Source: Lyophyllum atratum | Taxonomy: Eukaryota > Basidiomycota > Agaricomycetes > Agaricales > Lyophyllaceae | Assembly (NCBI GenBank): GCA_014905825.1 | Contig: JACGCN010000029.1 | Span: forward strand, 558,001-622,000 | Direction: 5' to 3' | DNA: 64,000 nucleotides | Shown here: one piece after another, positions 17,018 through 27,610 of the stretch | Numbering within the stretch: the stretch's first letter is position 1 | Layout: every line of letters starts with the position of its first letter | Translations under genes and position numbers: made by a program | The notes under the pieces: model-generated | Told to the model about the DNA's origin: nothing | What the model saw: only the letters and a program-made list of their open reading frames with translations | Database searches by the model: none

Positions 17018-18357
17018 CTACTCGTGGTCGTGACTATCGTGATTCTCCTTTCGACTTGCCTCATTCGCAAAAGGATAGTCTATGTAACCTATTTCTGTCC
17101 CCGCTTCGTAACCAGCGATATAGAACGTCTTGCGATTGTACGGTGTAAGCGGGATATTTTCCTTCAAGCGAAGAGGAAGGTCGGGCTAACCAGCAAATCA
17201 GTCGATATCCTGAGCAGAAACACGTCCTTACATTGGAGATGTACATCCTACCAAAGGCGACGAGGTCTCCATTCTCTTCGGCGGTTTCTAAAGCAGTGTC
17301 CCTTGTATATCCACCTGCAACAATTAAAGGAAGTGGTTTCCATATTTTGCGAATGAAGTCATTCGATTCACGGGCAGCCAGTGTTCGTTCTACGTTGCCA
17401 CTTATCCGCGGGTCGATAACGTGAAGATACGCCAAATCCGGCTGCCTCCTCCTCAGCACAGATACGAAGTGAGAGAACTGAGGGATGGGATCGTCCATGC
17501 CCATATCTGTGGAACGCAGCGCGTGAGATGCTGACGAAAAAACAATATACTGGACGAAGTATACCTTGGAAAGTGCCCCACGGACTGAGGCGGATCGCGG
17601 TCTTCTTCGCTCCTACGGCGTTGGCAACGGCGTCGACTACTTCTAGTCCGAATCTGCTTCTGGCATCTATGCTCCCTCCGTAACCATCGGTCCTATGGTT
17701 GCTGACGTCTTGAAGAAACTGGTCGACGAGATAGCCGTTCGCGCCGTGGATCTCGACTCCGTCGAAACCAGCTTTCTCGACGGCATTCTTCGCAGCCTGA
17801 GCGAATAACTGCACATATTCTTGAATCTCGTCAACTATCAGCTCCCTCGGTATATCAGCTGGTCGAGAGGACAGTGGTATGGGAGATGGTGCTACTAATG
17901 GAAAGGAAAAGTCTTCTGCAGCTAATGCCGCAGGATCTGCCGTGCGCCCTAGACCTCGGATCTGGAGGAATATGTATGATCCGTTGGCGTGGACTTTGTC
18001 AGTTATCTAACGGAGACTTTTTGAGCGTGATTCATAGCGGATCTATCAAGATTCTCGAACCTCTCGCCACGCGCTTGCTTGCTCATCGTTCCATATTCCG
18101 GGAGTATTGAGGTATCCTCCTGCTTTGGAGGCGATCAAAGCTGACTCTGCTATCAGCAGGGTTCCGGGTACACTGCTTCGCTGGGAATAATACTCCTTCA
18201 TGAGTGGGACAATCGGGACATGAGTCAATTTCGTTGCTTTCCAGCGGGTCAAAGGTGCTAGGACAAGTCTGTGTTGCAGCGTGATATCTCCGATCTTCGT
18301 GGGCTGAAAGAGTAGAGGTGGGGTAGAGGTGGGGTAGACACGGTCGGTGGCCGTCAT
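17018..18357 (-). CDS. NADH:flavin oxidoreductase, Old Yellow Enzyme family (copy B)
   Basis: Predicted 393-aa paralogue of copy A. Exons on the minus strand: 18357-18061, 18006-17565, 17506-17232 and 17185-17018. The first intron uses a weak GTTCGA donor. Motifs: LLFQPTKIGDITLQHRLVLA, LAPLTR, HGANGYLVDQFLQDVSNH with catalytic His/Asn/Tyr kept, DGYGGSIDARSRFG, and [18 protein letters not shown] longer His/Asp/Ser-rich end (KENHDSHDHE) differs from copy A. Both enzymes should be FMN-dependent ene-reductases; divergence suggests different substrates or regulation rather than a very recent duplication. Confidence 0.92.
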
Positions 18358-19439
18358 GTCGCCGAAAGACTATGGGAAGTGTTTCTTGCATCCTGATCGG
18401 TGCGGGAAAGCGTCGACAATGATCATCAGAGCTGTTGATAAGCTGATCGTCTCGTGATGACGCAGCGGGATGGTGAATGCTGTGAGAAACCTAAGAAGAC
18501 ATCCGAAGACCTCGAACGAGTCGCTTCTGACTTTGATGATTCAAGCTGCTAGGGCTTTGGTGGGCTCTGTTGATTTGGGTCTACAAAAACATTCAAACGC
18601 GTCCACATTGAGTACCGCTCCCACACTACATCACCGATGGCACATATCAGGAATTGAATGGGGAGAAGCAGAGAATAAGCAGAGGATTAACCAGATCGTC
18701 TATCCGCCATCCGGACGTCTAAGGCCTTAAGCCTTGTCGTCATTATTACGAAAAATAGATCGCAATTCTTGCTAGGCAAGGGTGACGATGACAGCCAAGA
18801 GTTCAACCAAGAGAGAATACATGTGTAAAGCAGCTGGAATATGAGGGAGTGCGGCAAGCAAAGAAGCTGGTCTGGTCTTCCGTCGTCGTCGTTGCAAACA
18901 ATTTGAACGATGTCGATCAGTGACCACTGACCACGTGCATCTCTTCATTGACATCTCAACCGCCATGTCGATCACCTACATCTGTGTTTGCATCGACTTT
19001 CATGTACATGGCCAAAGTCCAGAGGAGACGTCTTTGACGTTCAAAAAGGAAGGGGTGGTTTTCTGGCGATGTGTGGCGTGAAGGACGACTGCTTGGTGTG
19101 TCGACTCGTATAGTCCATTGCGAATTTCAGTGCTGATTGGGTTGGGTCCGTATAGACTTACTTATCCCGACGGGGTTACAATGCCTCTCACATAAGCTCC
19201 CATGAGCACTCCTGGCGCTTGGCTGAGCATCAGTCGGAATCCATCGAAATGCGCACCCAAAGCGCCCATGCTATATGAACGAACCCTAGACGTCTAGACC
19301 ATGATAGTTTTCGCCCATCGAGACTTCGGTCCTCTACGTCACAGGTATGAATCATCGATCAGGTTACTTGGAACGGACTTCATGATATAATTTCACAGAC
19401 GGGGTACGTATACGATATGGACATGAGAAAGAGAGATGG
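18358..19439. other. No supported gene
   Basis: Promoter region of Old Yellow Enzyme copy B followed by motif-free spacer. Confidence 0.4.
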
Positions 19440-19588
19440 GATATAGAAGATGGAAATAATATCGAAAAAAGATATAGAGAATGGTATGAATCCTTCGGGC
19501 ACATAACTGAACTATAAAGAAGATGGAAAGGATATGAGAAAAAGATACGGAGAATGGTATGAATCCTTCGGGCACATGACTGAACTGT
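19440..19588. repeat. Two direct copies of a ~72-bp unit
   Basis: The block containing GAATGGTATGAATCCTTCGG occurs twice (about 19480 and 19552), preceded in both by a related AGAAGATGGAAA segment. It lies just beyond the stop codon of the minus-strand gene, probably in its 3' region. Confidence 0.75.
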
Positions 19589-19627
19589 TGATCTAATATA
19601 CGAACCATTATAGCAGCCCACGGCGTC

Positions 19628-22033
19628 TCATCTACGAGCGAGGTCAGGCAATCTCCTACCCACCCTTCGCGGCGTGTTCTCCATCTCCTCCTCCTCCTCC
19701 GCTCTGAGCTTCTCGACCCGTCTCACCCGCATTTCCTCGAGGTTCTCCCGACTCCTCAGGCTATGCTCCCAGTCCTCCGCGAGGTCAGCCTGCGTCGGCC
19801 AATCATCCACCGCATCCATCAAGTTCCCATACCACCCACACAGGCGCAGGATACCCTCCCTATCGAGCGAAGTGTCGTCGTCGCCTGGGTCATACCGAGC
19901 TCCCGTAGGGGTGCGGCGGGATGGAGACGGTGACGATGGGTCACAACGAGCTCTCGTAGGGGTGCGGCTGGATGACGACGGGACTCTGGATCGTTGGGAA
20001 GCGGGGGAGACGTGGGTGCGGGGCGGAGGGGTAGGCATCCGTATGGCGCGGGGCGAAGGCGAGATGCTGTTGATGCTGGGCGGATAGGATTGGCGGCGCG
20101 TGGGAGTGGTGGGCGGGCGGGGAGCTCTCGTAGGGGTGCGGCTGGATGACGACGGGACTATGGATCGTTGGGAGACGCGGGTGCCGGGCGGAGGGGTAGG
20201 CATCCGCATGGCGCGGGGCGAAGGCGAGATGCTGTTGATCCTGGGCGGATATGAATAGCGGCGCATGGGAGTGGTGGGCGGGGGAAGAGCTCTCTTAGGG
20301 GTGCGGTTGGATGACGAGGGGACTCTGGATCGTCGGGAAGCGGGAGAGACGTGGGTGCCGCGTGGCGGGGTAGTCATGCATATGGCTGGGAGCGAAGACG
20401 CTACGATGTCGATGGTGGGATATGGATGGCGGCGTGTGGGAGTGGTGGGCCCGCGGGGAGCTCTCGTAAAGGTGCGGCTGGATGACGAGGGGACTATGGG
20501 TTGTTGGGAAGCGGGGAACACGCGGGTGCCGGGCGGAGGGGTAGGCAGGGGCGAAGGCGAGATGCTGTTGATGCGAGGATATGGTTGGCGGCGCGTGGGA
20601 GTGGTGGGCGAGGGGCTGGTGAGATGTGAGTTGCTGGTGGATGGGTGGACCTCAGCGAGGCTTCCTTCGGACACGGGGGCGGCGGGGGAGGGTTTATGCG
20701 TGAGAAGGTCTAGGGAATCCTCGAGCATCTCGGTGGGCCTTGCAGAAAGGCCGATGACGCTTGCGTTGAGGATCCTTGTCGGGGCTTCGTCTGTCTCCGT
20801 GTCATCGACACGACCTCCCTTCGGAGCGTCCCCTGCGGATTCTTCTTCAGAGGGCATGGGTGCTTCATCCTCGACTGGCGCTGCCGCCACGGCTGGCTGC
20901 TCGGTGTATTGTCTCACCACGAGCTCCTCCGCCATCGCCTCCTCCATTGCAGTTCCGAGCATCATAGCAACCTCAGGCTCCTCCTCTCCCGCTTTCAGGC
21001 CCCCCAGCACCCGTCCCACGAGCGCATAGAGAAGCCCGAAGACGAAGAACCCTTGGCAGTAAACGACGTCTCCAGCGTGGTCATCGGGGAGGCCCTCGTC
21101 CGTTGCGCTGGGATCGGGGTCAGTCACCGACGAAGTACGGGGGATCACTTCCAAAGCCTTGGGTGCAGCCTCCGAGTTGGCTTCGAAGAAGAGCATATAG
21201 CTCACTCCCTCCTCCTCATCGGACAGTCTGGCGAGCCTGGTGCTCCTGTCCGACACAACATCCTCCTCTCCCGCCTGGTCACGTTCTAATCGCGCCGGAT
21301 CCACCCCTCCAGCCGCTACACACTCACACACCGTATCGAGGATACCGTCGAGCGAGGCCTCATCGCGCCCCAGGGGGCTATCCCCGCCGCCAGCGGCGGG
21401 GCCTGGAACGGGATGGGTATCGCTGGCGTCCTCGGGGAAGGGCGAAGGGAAAGGGATTGGGGGAAAGCCATGAAGAGGGGAGAGTGGCGCGTGTTCGGCG
21501 CTCGAGCTCCAGCGTGAGAGGCTTGGCGATGGAGGGAGCGGGATGGTTGGCGCGGGCGTTGTTGGGAGGAGGGAGGGAGAGCTGGGCGGGGAGGGGGGAG
21601 GGGTCGCGTAGTCTTCGAGGTGCGGGATGGGGCTGGTTGTTGAGTCGTCCGAGGTGTGCAGGGGTTGGGGTGGCGAAGTGGGTGTGTTGTCGATGGGGAC
21701 CATGCGTAGCGGCCGTGGCGTATCAGCCACCTTACCCCTAGCCCATATCTTGCGCAATAGGACCATGGTCGTGAGCACAATCACGACTGCGCATAATGGC
21801 GGCAACCAAGGACGGCCTGGGTCGGGTTGGTAAAGGATAGTGAGGGTCGGCGGCAGGGGTGTTGTAGAGGTGGCGGGGATGATGGGGATGGTGGGGATGG
21901 CCGTCAGCCTCACTTCGATCTTGTAGAAGGTCTTTAGGACTAGGAGGGGGAGATAGACGAGCGCGTGCAGATGAGGAGCGAGGAGGGAGGTGATCCCGAG
22001 GGATCTGCAGAGGGTATCGATGATTGCGGACAT
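19628..22033 (-). CDS. Membrane protein with long Pro/Ser/Thr-rich repeat tail, unknown function
   Basis: A single uninterrupted frame. I start it at the ATG at 22033 (MSAIIDTLCRSLG, 801 aa) because the upstream 37 codons look like leader sequence rather than protein. Hydrophobic stretches occur near the N-terminus (LHALVYLPLLVLKTFYKI), at about residues 65-90 (LPPLCAVVIVLTTMVLLRKI) and mid-protein (FFVFGLLYALVGRVLGGL). An acidic region precedes the last. The C-terminal third is built of four imperfect ~47-residue repeats with core TTPTRR.SYP..INSISPSP and PSSSSRTPTRAP. It ends in a charged helix (ENLEEMRVRRVEKLRAEEEE). The family is not recognised. The repeats suggest a disordered, possibly phosphorylated tail. 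Lack of introns is unusual here. Confidence 0.6.
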   Translation of the reverse strand: MSAIIDTLCRSLGITSLLAPHLHALVYLPLLVLKTFYKIEVRLTAIPTIPIIPATSTTPLPPTLTILYQPDPGRPWLPPLCAVVIVLTTMVLLRKIWARGKVADTPRPLRMVPIDNTPTSPPQPLHTSDDSTTSPIPHLEDYATPPPSPPSSPSLLPTTPAPTIPLPPSPSLSRWSSSAEHAPLSPLHGFPPIPFPSPFPEDASDTHPVPGPAAGGGDSPLGRDEASLDGILDTVCECVAAGGVDPARLERDQAGEEDVVSDRSTRLARLSDEEEGVSYMLFFEANSEAAPKALEVIPRTSSVTDPDPSATDEGLPDDHAGDVVYCQGFFVFGLLYALVGRVLGGLKAGEEEPEVAMMLGTAMEEAMAEELVVRQYTEQPAVAAAPVEDEAPMPSEEESAGDAPKGGRVDDTETDEAPTRILNASVIGLSARPTEMLEDSLDLLTHKPSPAAPVSEGSLAEVHPSTSNSHLTSPSPTTPTRRQPYPRINSISPSPLPTPPPGTRVFPASQQPIVPSSSSRTFTRAPRGPTTPTRRHPYPTIDIVASSLPAICMTTPPRGTHVSPASRRSRVPSSSNRTPKRALPPPTTPMRRYSYPPRINSISPSPRAMRMPTPPPGTRVSQRSIVPSSSSRTPTRAPRPPTTPTRRQSYPPSINSISPSPRAIRMPTPPPRTHVSPASQRSRVPSSSSRTPTRARCDPSSPSPSRRTPTGARYDPGDDDTSLDREGILRLCGWYGNLMDAVDDWPTQADLAEDWEHSLRSRENLEEMRVRRVEKLRAEEEEEMENTPRRVGRRLPDLARR
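19890..20640 (-). repeat. Coding tandem repeats, period about 140 bp
   Basis: Four imperfect copies within the 19628-22033 gene encode the Pro/Ser/Thr repeats. On the plus strand each carries GCTCTCGTAGGGGTGCGGCT-like and GGCGAAGGCGAGATGCTG-like segments. Confidence 0.8.
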
Positions 22034-22538
22034 GGTTGGTGATTCTGGTGATGGTGTGGTGGATGTTCGATGACAAGGTGGGGTGAAAGGAAAGAGATGG
22101 GCTGTAAGGAAAGAGATGGGCTGACAGGGTTTATAAACGGGCATTACGATTCGGACTGGGGTGCTGACTTACACGGTTGTACGTGCAGAGACTTAATATG
22201 ACGACGATTCTGTACTGGTCTATCAGTTCATGAGAGAATGTGTGAGGAGCTGACATCGTGGTGAGGGAGGGGACGGGACGAGTAGATATTAGATCCCGCG
22301 CGCTGGGTGTGTTGGCCAGATTCAAAGCCTACCCTGGAATGGGGCCGAACGATCATGGGATATCTTGGACGCTGGAACCTGGTATAGAGCATTTAAAGGC
22401 ATTGGCTAAGAGTCTATGTAGAGGACGGGAGTCAGGTTGATCAGTATGGTGAGTGAGAGAAAAATGATCATACTTATGCTGCAGGGGATCCGGCGAAGGT
22501 CTTAGTAGGACACGAATGAATGTTGGATCGCAGTTGAA
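22034..22538. other. Host sequence left of the 13.3-kb element
   Basis: Upstream region of the 19628-22033 gene. No other gene. Ends in TTGAA (22534-22538), the candidate target-site copy of the element. Confidence 0.4.
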
Positions 22539-22571
22539 CCCCAGTGAAAAGTCGGTCGGGCCGAATTGAGC
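22539..22571 (+). repeat. Left terminal inverted repeat of the 13.3-kb element
   Basis: 33 bp beginning CCCCAGTGAAAAGTCGGTCG; one mismatch to the reverse complement of 35839-35871. Similarity outside CCCC (AA on both sides) makes the exact end uncertain by two bases. Confidence 0.8.
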
Positions 22572-23284
22572 GCAAACGAGCGAAACGGGCCCTGCCGTTA
22601 ACTGTCTGAAATAGCTCGTTTCAACTCCGGACGGCTCAGTATTATAGCCATCTATCCAGCCATATTGAGCAGCTTCAAGCTATATAGGTCTCTCCACATC
22701 GCTTCATTCTTGCTCGATATCTTCCAATTTGATTCAATTACAATTTCGTTCAATTTTGTTCAATCAAAATATATTGACTCTGATAAATACATGGGCAGGA
22801 GTATACAACTAAAATACGCATACATACGGACGGACCCTCAGCGCATCCGCCGTCCGTCACCCAATAAGTCCGCTACCCGCCATTTATCGCGATCGCGCTA
22901 GCCTGCCTGAATATGTACCACTTATGTACCCTTATCAACAAAACATGATCAGATGGCACGAAAGCAAAGCAAAACATCGACGTACGACGAATACGGCGGC
23001 TTGAACGCCCTAAATGCTTGGCTTGAAGTCCTACTGTTGCTTCTCGGTCAGAGTGTGACCGATGGGATCGGCGTTATGCACACACCAAAATGCCTTCGTG
23101 GTTCGCGAATGCTACCGAATTTTGATGGGCGTGCGGTTGCTGCTTGATCGCGATCAGGCGGGAGGAGCCACGTTCCGAGATCTATTTATAGATTGAGGTT
23201 ATACCTTTTTATTTGGGTGGAAAAGTTTTGCGAATTTTTGAAATCTATTTATAGATGGACGCAAAAAAGCTTAATTTTTAGAAG
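22572..23284. other. Left subterminal region of the element, no supported gene
   Basis: A/T-rich in places, with ATCTATTTATAGAT-like repeats (about 23175-23265). No gene seen. Confidence 0.4.
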
Positions 23285-23335
23285 CATGGTCACGTGAATG
23301 CATGTGACTTCCTCGTCTGGACCATCGTTTACATA

Positions 23336-24714
23336 CAGTCGTTTGCAAATGAAACTGCCGATCGGATTTCTTGAAAACCTATTTGCACATGACCGTACAC
23401 GTGAATTTGTGACCAAATGTCACTCCGGGTCATAGCCGGCTCATCGCACTGTTGACCATCGTACAGGCCAATAGCTTGCTCGTTTCACCTACCATGGCGC
23501 CCCATACGTCCACCGAACTCCGAAAGCGCATGGTCTACTGGAAGGATGAGCTTCAATTATCTACTGCTGAGATTGCTAAACTTGCGAGCTGTAGTGAGCG
23601 GACTGTACGTGAAGTTCTTCGCCTACATAGAGAACACGGCATGGTCCACAATCCGTTCGCGCAACCTCGAGGTCGCAGAAGGTCTCTAGAAACTGCAGAT
23701 ATGAATTTTATATTGTCTATCTTGGATGCCAACCCAGCACTATATCTCGATGAAATCCAGTCCAGGCTTTCTGATGACCGAAACACTGATGTATCGATTG
23801 CGACACTCTGCCGTGCCATCCGCAGTCTCGCACTTACACGGAAGCGCATCTCCAAGCATGCACTGGAGAGGAATGAGCTTCTCCGGGCTACATGGCAAGC
23901 TGCATATGGTGACATCCCAGCAGATTATTGCATCTGGTTGGACGAATCGGCTGTCGATGGTCGCACCAATCAACGTGACCACGGATGGGCCCCTGTGGGT
24001 GCTGGGTGCGTTCGCCGTGACACATTTATCCGTGGCCAAAGGTTCTCTATGCTCCCCGCCCTATCACGCGATGGGATTATTGCCTTGGACATCTTCGAAG
24101 GTTCCGTCACCAAAGAGCGTTTCCTCGGTTTTCTCAGAGATCAAATTGTATGTCTGCTTCTCTTCTCTTACTATGAACCAGACATGAAATCATTGAACAG
24201 GCTCCAAAATTGAATCCCTTTCCTGGGCCCCGCAGCGTAGTCATTCTCGATAACTGTACCATACATCATGATGAGGAAGTTCGCAGTCTTATTATCGATG
24301 ATTGTGGTGCGTGGTCAAATATTCGTGGACATGACCGACTTACTGATTAGTGCATAACATAAAGGTGCAAAACTCATATATCTACCACCTTATTCCCCCG
24401 ACTTCAACCCTATCGAGCAAGCGTTCTCTTCGATCAAGGCATGGCTCCGGAGACATGAGGCGGAGGCATTGAACCCTGATGCGCGGGCGTGGCTCATTCA
24501 TCAAGCCACTCATACAGTATCTCGGGAGAAAGCAGAAGCATGGATTCTTAATTGTGGTTATCATTTCCAAGACTAGATGTATGTACTACTTGTGTTCCGA
24601 GCCGTCGATAGATAGTTTCGTTCCCTGTCACGATGTGACAGGCACAGTCACGTGTAAACAGGACCCGGCAACTTTCGTTCAACTTGTGATGGCAGTTTCA
24701 TTTGCAAACGACTG
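23336..24714 (+). mobile_element. Tc1/mariner-type transposon, 1379 bp, apparently intact
   Basis: Perfect 24-bp terminal inverted repeats at 23336-23359 (CAGTCGTTTGCAAATGAAAC...) and 24691-24714, flanked by TA (23334-23335 and 24715-24716). The flanks match a copy without the insert at 25909-26036, which confirms both ends and the TA duplication. Encodes one complete transposase. Perfect TIRs and an open transposase suggest recent insertion. Confidence 0.95.
23494..24576 (+). CDS. Tc1/mariner (IS630-like) DDE transposase
   Basis: Predicted 323 aa from three exons: 23494-24147, 24201-24306 and 24365-24576. An in-frame upstream ATG at 23452 would add 14 residues; 23494 fits the start of the helix-turn-helix better. 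The N-terminal DNA-binding region (STAEIAKLASCSERTVREVL) is a paired-type HTH that should bind the TIRs. The catalytic core has WLDESAVDGR (first Asp), VVILDNCTIHHDEE (second Asp) and LPPYSPDFNPIEQAFSSIK (Glu); I count 35 residues between the second Asp and the Glu. It cuts and rejoins at TA. No frameshift or stop was found. Confidence 0.93.
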
Positions 24715-24795
24715 TAATGCTCGTCTTTTCCCACCCATTCATGAATCGTTTGAGTCCGAGTCCCAGAAAGTGCACCCCATCTCTCTTTTTCCTTA

Positions 24796-25908
24796 ACAAC
24801 TTTTAATTGTTGGGCTCTAAACGCTCTCTTGTCCGTCACGGGGACAGGACTCGAGCCAGCGACGATAGGAGCTATCTAAGGGACATAGTGGAATGAAATG
24901 TAATGTAAGAGTCTGTGAATATGCAGGGAGTGGTGGGTGGAATCGAAATTTGCGCGTCCGGGGACGGTGATTTAGCACGTGCTTCGAGGAAGTGCGTGAG
25001 ACGTGAGACTGGTAAATAAATTGTAAGCTACTGACCTGCGGGGAAGTGCGTGAGACAAGGGATTGTCTACGCCCCTCGCAGGTTTATAAGTAGGGTTCAG
25101 AACGGAATAAAGTAATTGATAAAATAACTAGGGGACGAATAGGATCGTACTTTTGGAGGCCCCGGGAAGCTCCCGAGAAAGCAAGCCCTCAAAATAGCGG
25201 AATTCTGGGCAAAAAATTGCCCAACTCCTGCCCAAAAATAGCGGATTTGAGGTCCAGAAACCGGAACCCTTGCCCACAAAATAGCGGATTTCAGACCCCG
25301 GGAGTAGAAAATTTCGAAATATCTCGTCAAATGTATCTGAATTCATCGTCTATTCAACACTTGTACGAGTGGCACAGGACTCCAACCCAGAACTGGAGGA
25401 AGCCGAACAGAAAAAGACTCGACAACTTCGATGATTGACGACAGCGAAAGAGATTGTCAAATTGAACACATGCTGAAGCCTGCAAGCCACTTGTCCACTT
25501 CGCCCCTGCCTTACTTACCTGAGCCAGAAGAACATAACGGATTCACAAGAGGGCCTACTGAAATCTGATTTATGGTCTTACTGTATGTGATCTTGATGAT
25601 AATTACACATTGATTCTTGGTCTATGGTGGATGGTGGCGAGCTTGGGCGAGCCGTTGAAGAAAAAATAAAATAAAAACAAGAAAATTTCCTTTTTTGGAC
25701 ATTATGTGCAAGGTTCTATCCGGTTTCGCGGATTTGAGGCCTTAATCTTCGCGGATTTGAGGCCGGATTCTGGGGTTTTGCCCGGGCTTGCTTTCTCAGG
25801 AGCTTCCCGGGTCCTACTTTTGGTGGCGGGATGTTGAGCCAGGGCTCGCAGAGTTCGGCGCACGAACATTGACCCGCTGTAGACACCCCACAACAGTACA
25901 GAGATCAG
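24796..25908. other. No supported gene; motif-rich repeat sequence
   Basis: Holds direct repeats of GAAGTGCGTGAGAC (about 24990 and 25044) and the GCGGATTTGAGG cluster listed separately. Motif-free frames only. Confidence 0.4.
25161..25811. repeat. 28-bp inverted repeats with internal GCGGATTTGAGG motifs
   Basis: 25161-25188 (CCCGGGAAGCTCCCGAGAAA...) pairs with 25784-25811 with one mismatch. Between them, variants of GCGGATTT(GAGG) occur at least four times (near 25232, 25283, 25730 and 25752). This could be a small non-autonomous element; no clear target duplication was found. Confidence 0.65.
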
Positions 25909-26036
25909 CATGGTCACGTGAATGCATGTGACTTCCTCATCTGACCATCGTTTACGTAATGCTTATCTTTTCCCACCCATTCATGAATCCATTGAGTCCG
26001 AGTCCCAGAGAGTGCGCCCCATCTCTTTTTCCTTTA
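25909..26036 (+). repeat. Empty-site copy of the mariner target repeat
   Basis: Reads straight through GTTTACGTAATGC where the other copy has the mariner at TA, and is otherwise nearly identical over ~125 bp. Confidence 0.92.
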
Positions 26037-26316
26037 CATCGCTTGCTCATCTGGATCCAACTATGCCCACTCACTGCCTCAACCATCTGATATATGTTTG
26101 TGTTCATATCCTTCATCAGTCATAACATATCTCCCTGTCTTATATAGTTCCGTATGTTATTAAGGACATACCATCAATCTGGTTCTCAACAGGGCGGGTG
26201 TGGTGTTTGGGCCGAGTTGGGGCTGAGGCAATGGGCATCAATTCAGTTTGTGGGTAACCCCGCAGGTGCGTCATTGTGTCCATTTTTTTCCCGCCAAATT
26301 GGGGGTTTATTAATTA

Positions 26317-27230
26317 TTGTTCAATAGCGCGACACATCCGAAGCGGGAGCGTTCACCTCAGCTTCACTACGTCTTCTGGGACGTGAACCAAATTCCCGAA
26401 GCCATATCAGCACTAGGAAACTGTCCGTTCTACGCCAAAAAGTGGGTCGTGTTCCCCAAGGAGGTCACTGCCATGGTCATGTGTACAGTTGACGGAGAAG
26501 TGCAGTCATACCCCACGGTCGAAACGATACATAAAGATGACATCTGCCACTTGTCTTGGCACCCTTACACAGTCACGATCCCACCTTTATTGGTGCACAC
26601 GTGAAGTCACTGAGGCTGTAGTGAAGGATGTACACGGGCGCCAGCGTATTTGGTGTGGAGATATTCCTCATGGAGGATGGTAGGTCCATCGCATGTCTGT
26701 ATGCATACCTGCGCTTAGGTTGCATACACAATAGTGAAGTTGCGCCTCATTGACACAACTACGGGCACTACATCATTGAGGCAATATGTGAGACATCACA
26801 ATACGAGGACCACCTCCACGCGATTCTAAACCACTTGGATTCACCACCCTCAAAAACCCATCAACGGACGACGGTGACGTTAAGCCTGATTGGGCACGCT
26901 TCCTCCATGGACCGGATAATCAACTCCAGCAAAGTGAATCTCACCATCCCCAGCACCTCCACCCATCTCTACGGGAAGTTGGAATGCCGCAAAGGCTGCA
27001 AGATGGGCCACATCACGATTATAGCTGATCCTGATTCCAAGCACCGCAGACGAGATCAACCTATATGCACCCCCTGCCCCGACGCTCAGGTCCAGATTCC
27101 CAGACCCCCATCCCTCGTCGGAATAATCAAGGGCTCTGACTCCAATCTGCCCGTCATGCTCCCTGCTGCGTGCATCCTCAACCACTTCCACATCCCCTAC
27201 ACGCTCACCAAGTTGACTCATTGACCGCAA
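26317..27230 (+). pseudogene. ADE2: Decayed internal fragment of phosphoribosylaminoimidazole carboxylase (ADE2-like)
   Basis: Translated pieces in order: an ATP-grasp segment FYAKKWVVFPKEVTAMVMC with VQSYPTVETIHKDDICH; after a frameshift near 26600, ASVFGVEIFLMEDGR; then SEVAPH-stop-HNYGHYIIEA and ETSQYEDHLHAILNHL; then THLYGKLECRKGCKMGHITI; then the PurE start LVGIIKGSDSNLPVMLPAA and IPYTLTKL. This is the order of fungal ADE2 (PurK-like domain then PurE-like domain), the sixth step of purine synthesis. The N-terminal ATP-grasp part and most of PurE are missing, and an in-frame stop and frameshifts are present. In PurE, MGSDSD is changed to KGSDSN. It cannot be functional; it lies inside the 13.3-kb element, so it is probably a captured host fragment. 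Confidence 0.85.
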
Positions 27231-27610
27231 ACCTAGTCTCTCCTAGACAGACACATCAGTCGTACCTCCTTTCTGTAGTCTGTTGGTTATCTGATGTGCT
27301 CGTCGGGAGGGTAACCTTATTATATAATCATTAGCACATGATTAGAAATGCCTGCACAAACAAGCAATTAAGAGCGCGTCGCGTCCTCATCATGTCCTCG
27401 TCGCATCACCGAAAAGCATGCAATTGACGTGGTTTTGAGTAACTCATATGATTTCCTATTCGATAGAAATAGTGTGAAGAAAGTACCTCTATACATAGGC
27501 TGCATTAACAGTCAAGGAGCATTCAATTTGCTTCCGTCTTGCTAAGCATAATACATATTGGATGATCGCTCAATTTCCAACAGAGAAAATTTCTTGCCTG
27601 ACGAACAGCA
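27231..27610. other. Spacer upstream of the DUF6589 gene
   Basis: A/T-rich, no gene; probable promoter region of the DUF6589 gene. Confidence 0.4.

Larger units (their letters stand above)
23285..24795 (+). repeat. Interrupted copy of a ~125-bp repeat (mariner target)
   Basis: 23285-23335 joined to 24715-24795 is colinear with 25909-26036 apart from a few substitutions and a short indel. The mariner sits at the internal TA. Confidence 0.9.

Noticed and set aside
20265..21741. Plus-strand frames of up to 254 codons over the repeat membrane protein
   Set aside because: Antisense to the 801-codon minus frame; they arise from the same tandem repeats.
26880..27230. 116-codon minus-strand frame
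   Set aside because: The plus strand of the same interval encodes recognisable ADE2 blocks, so the minus frame is a shadow.
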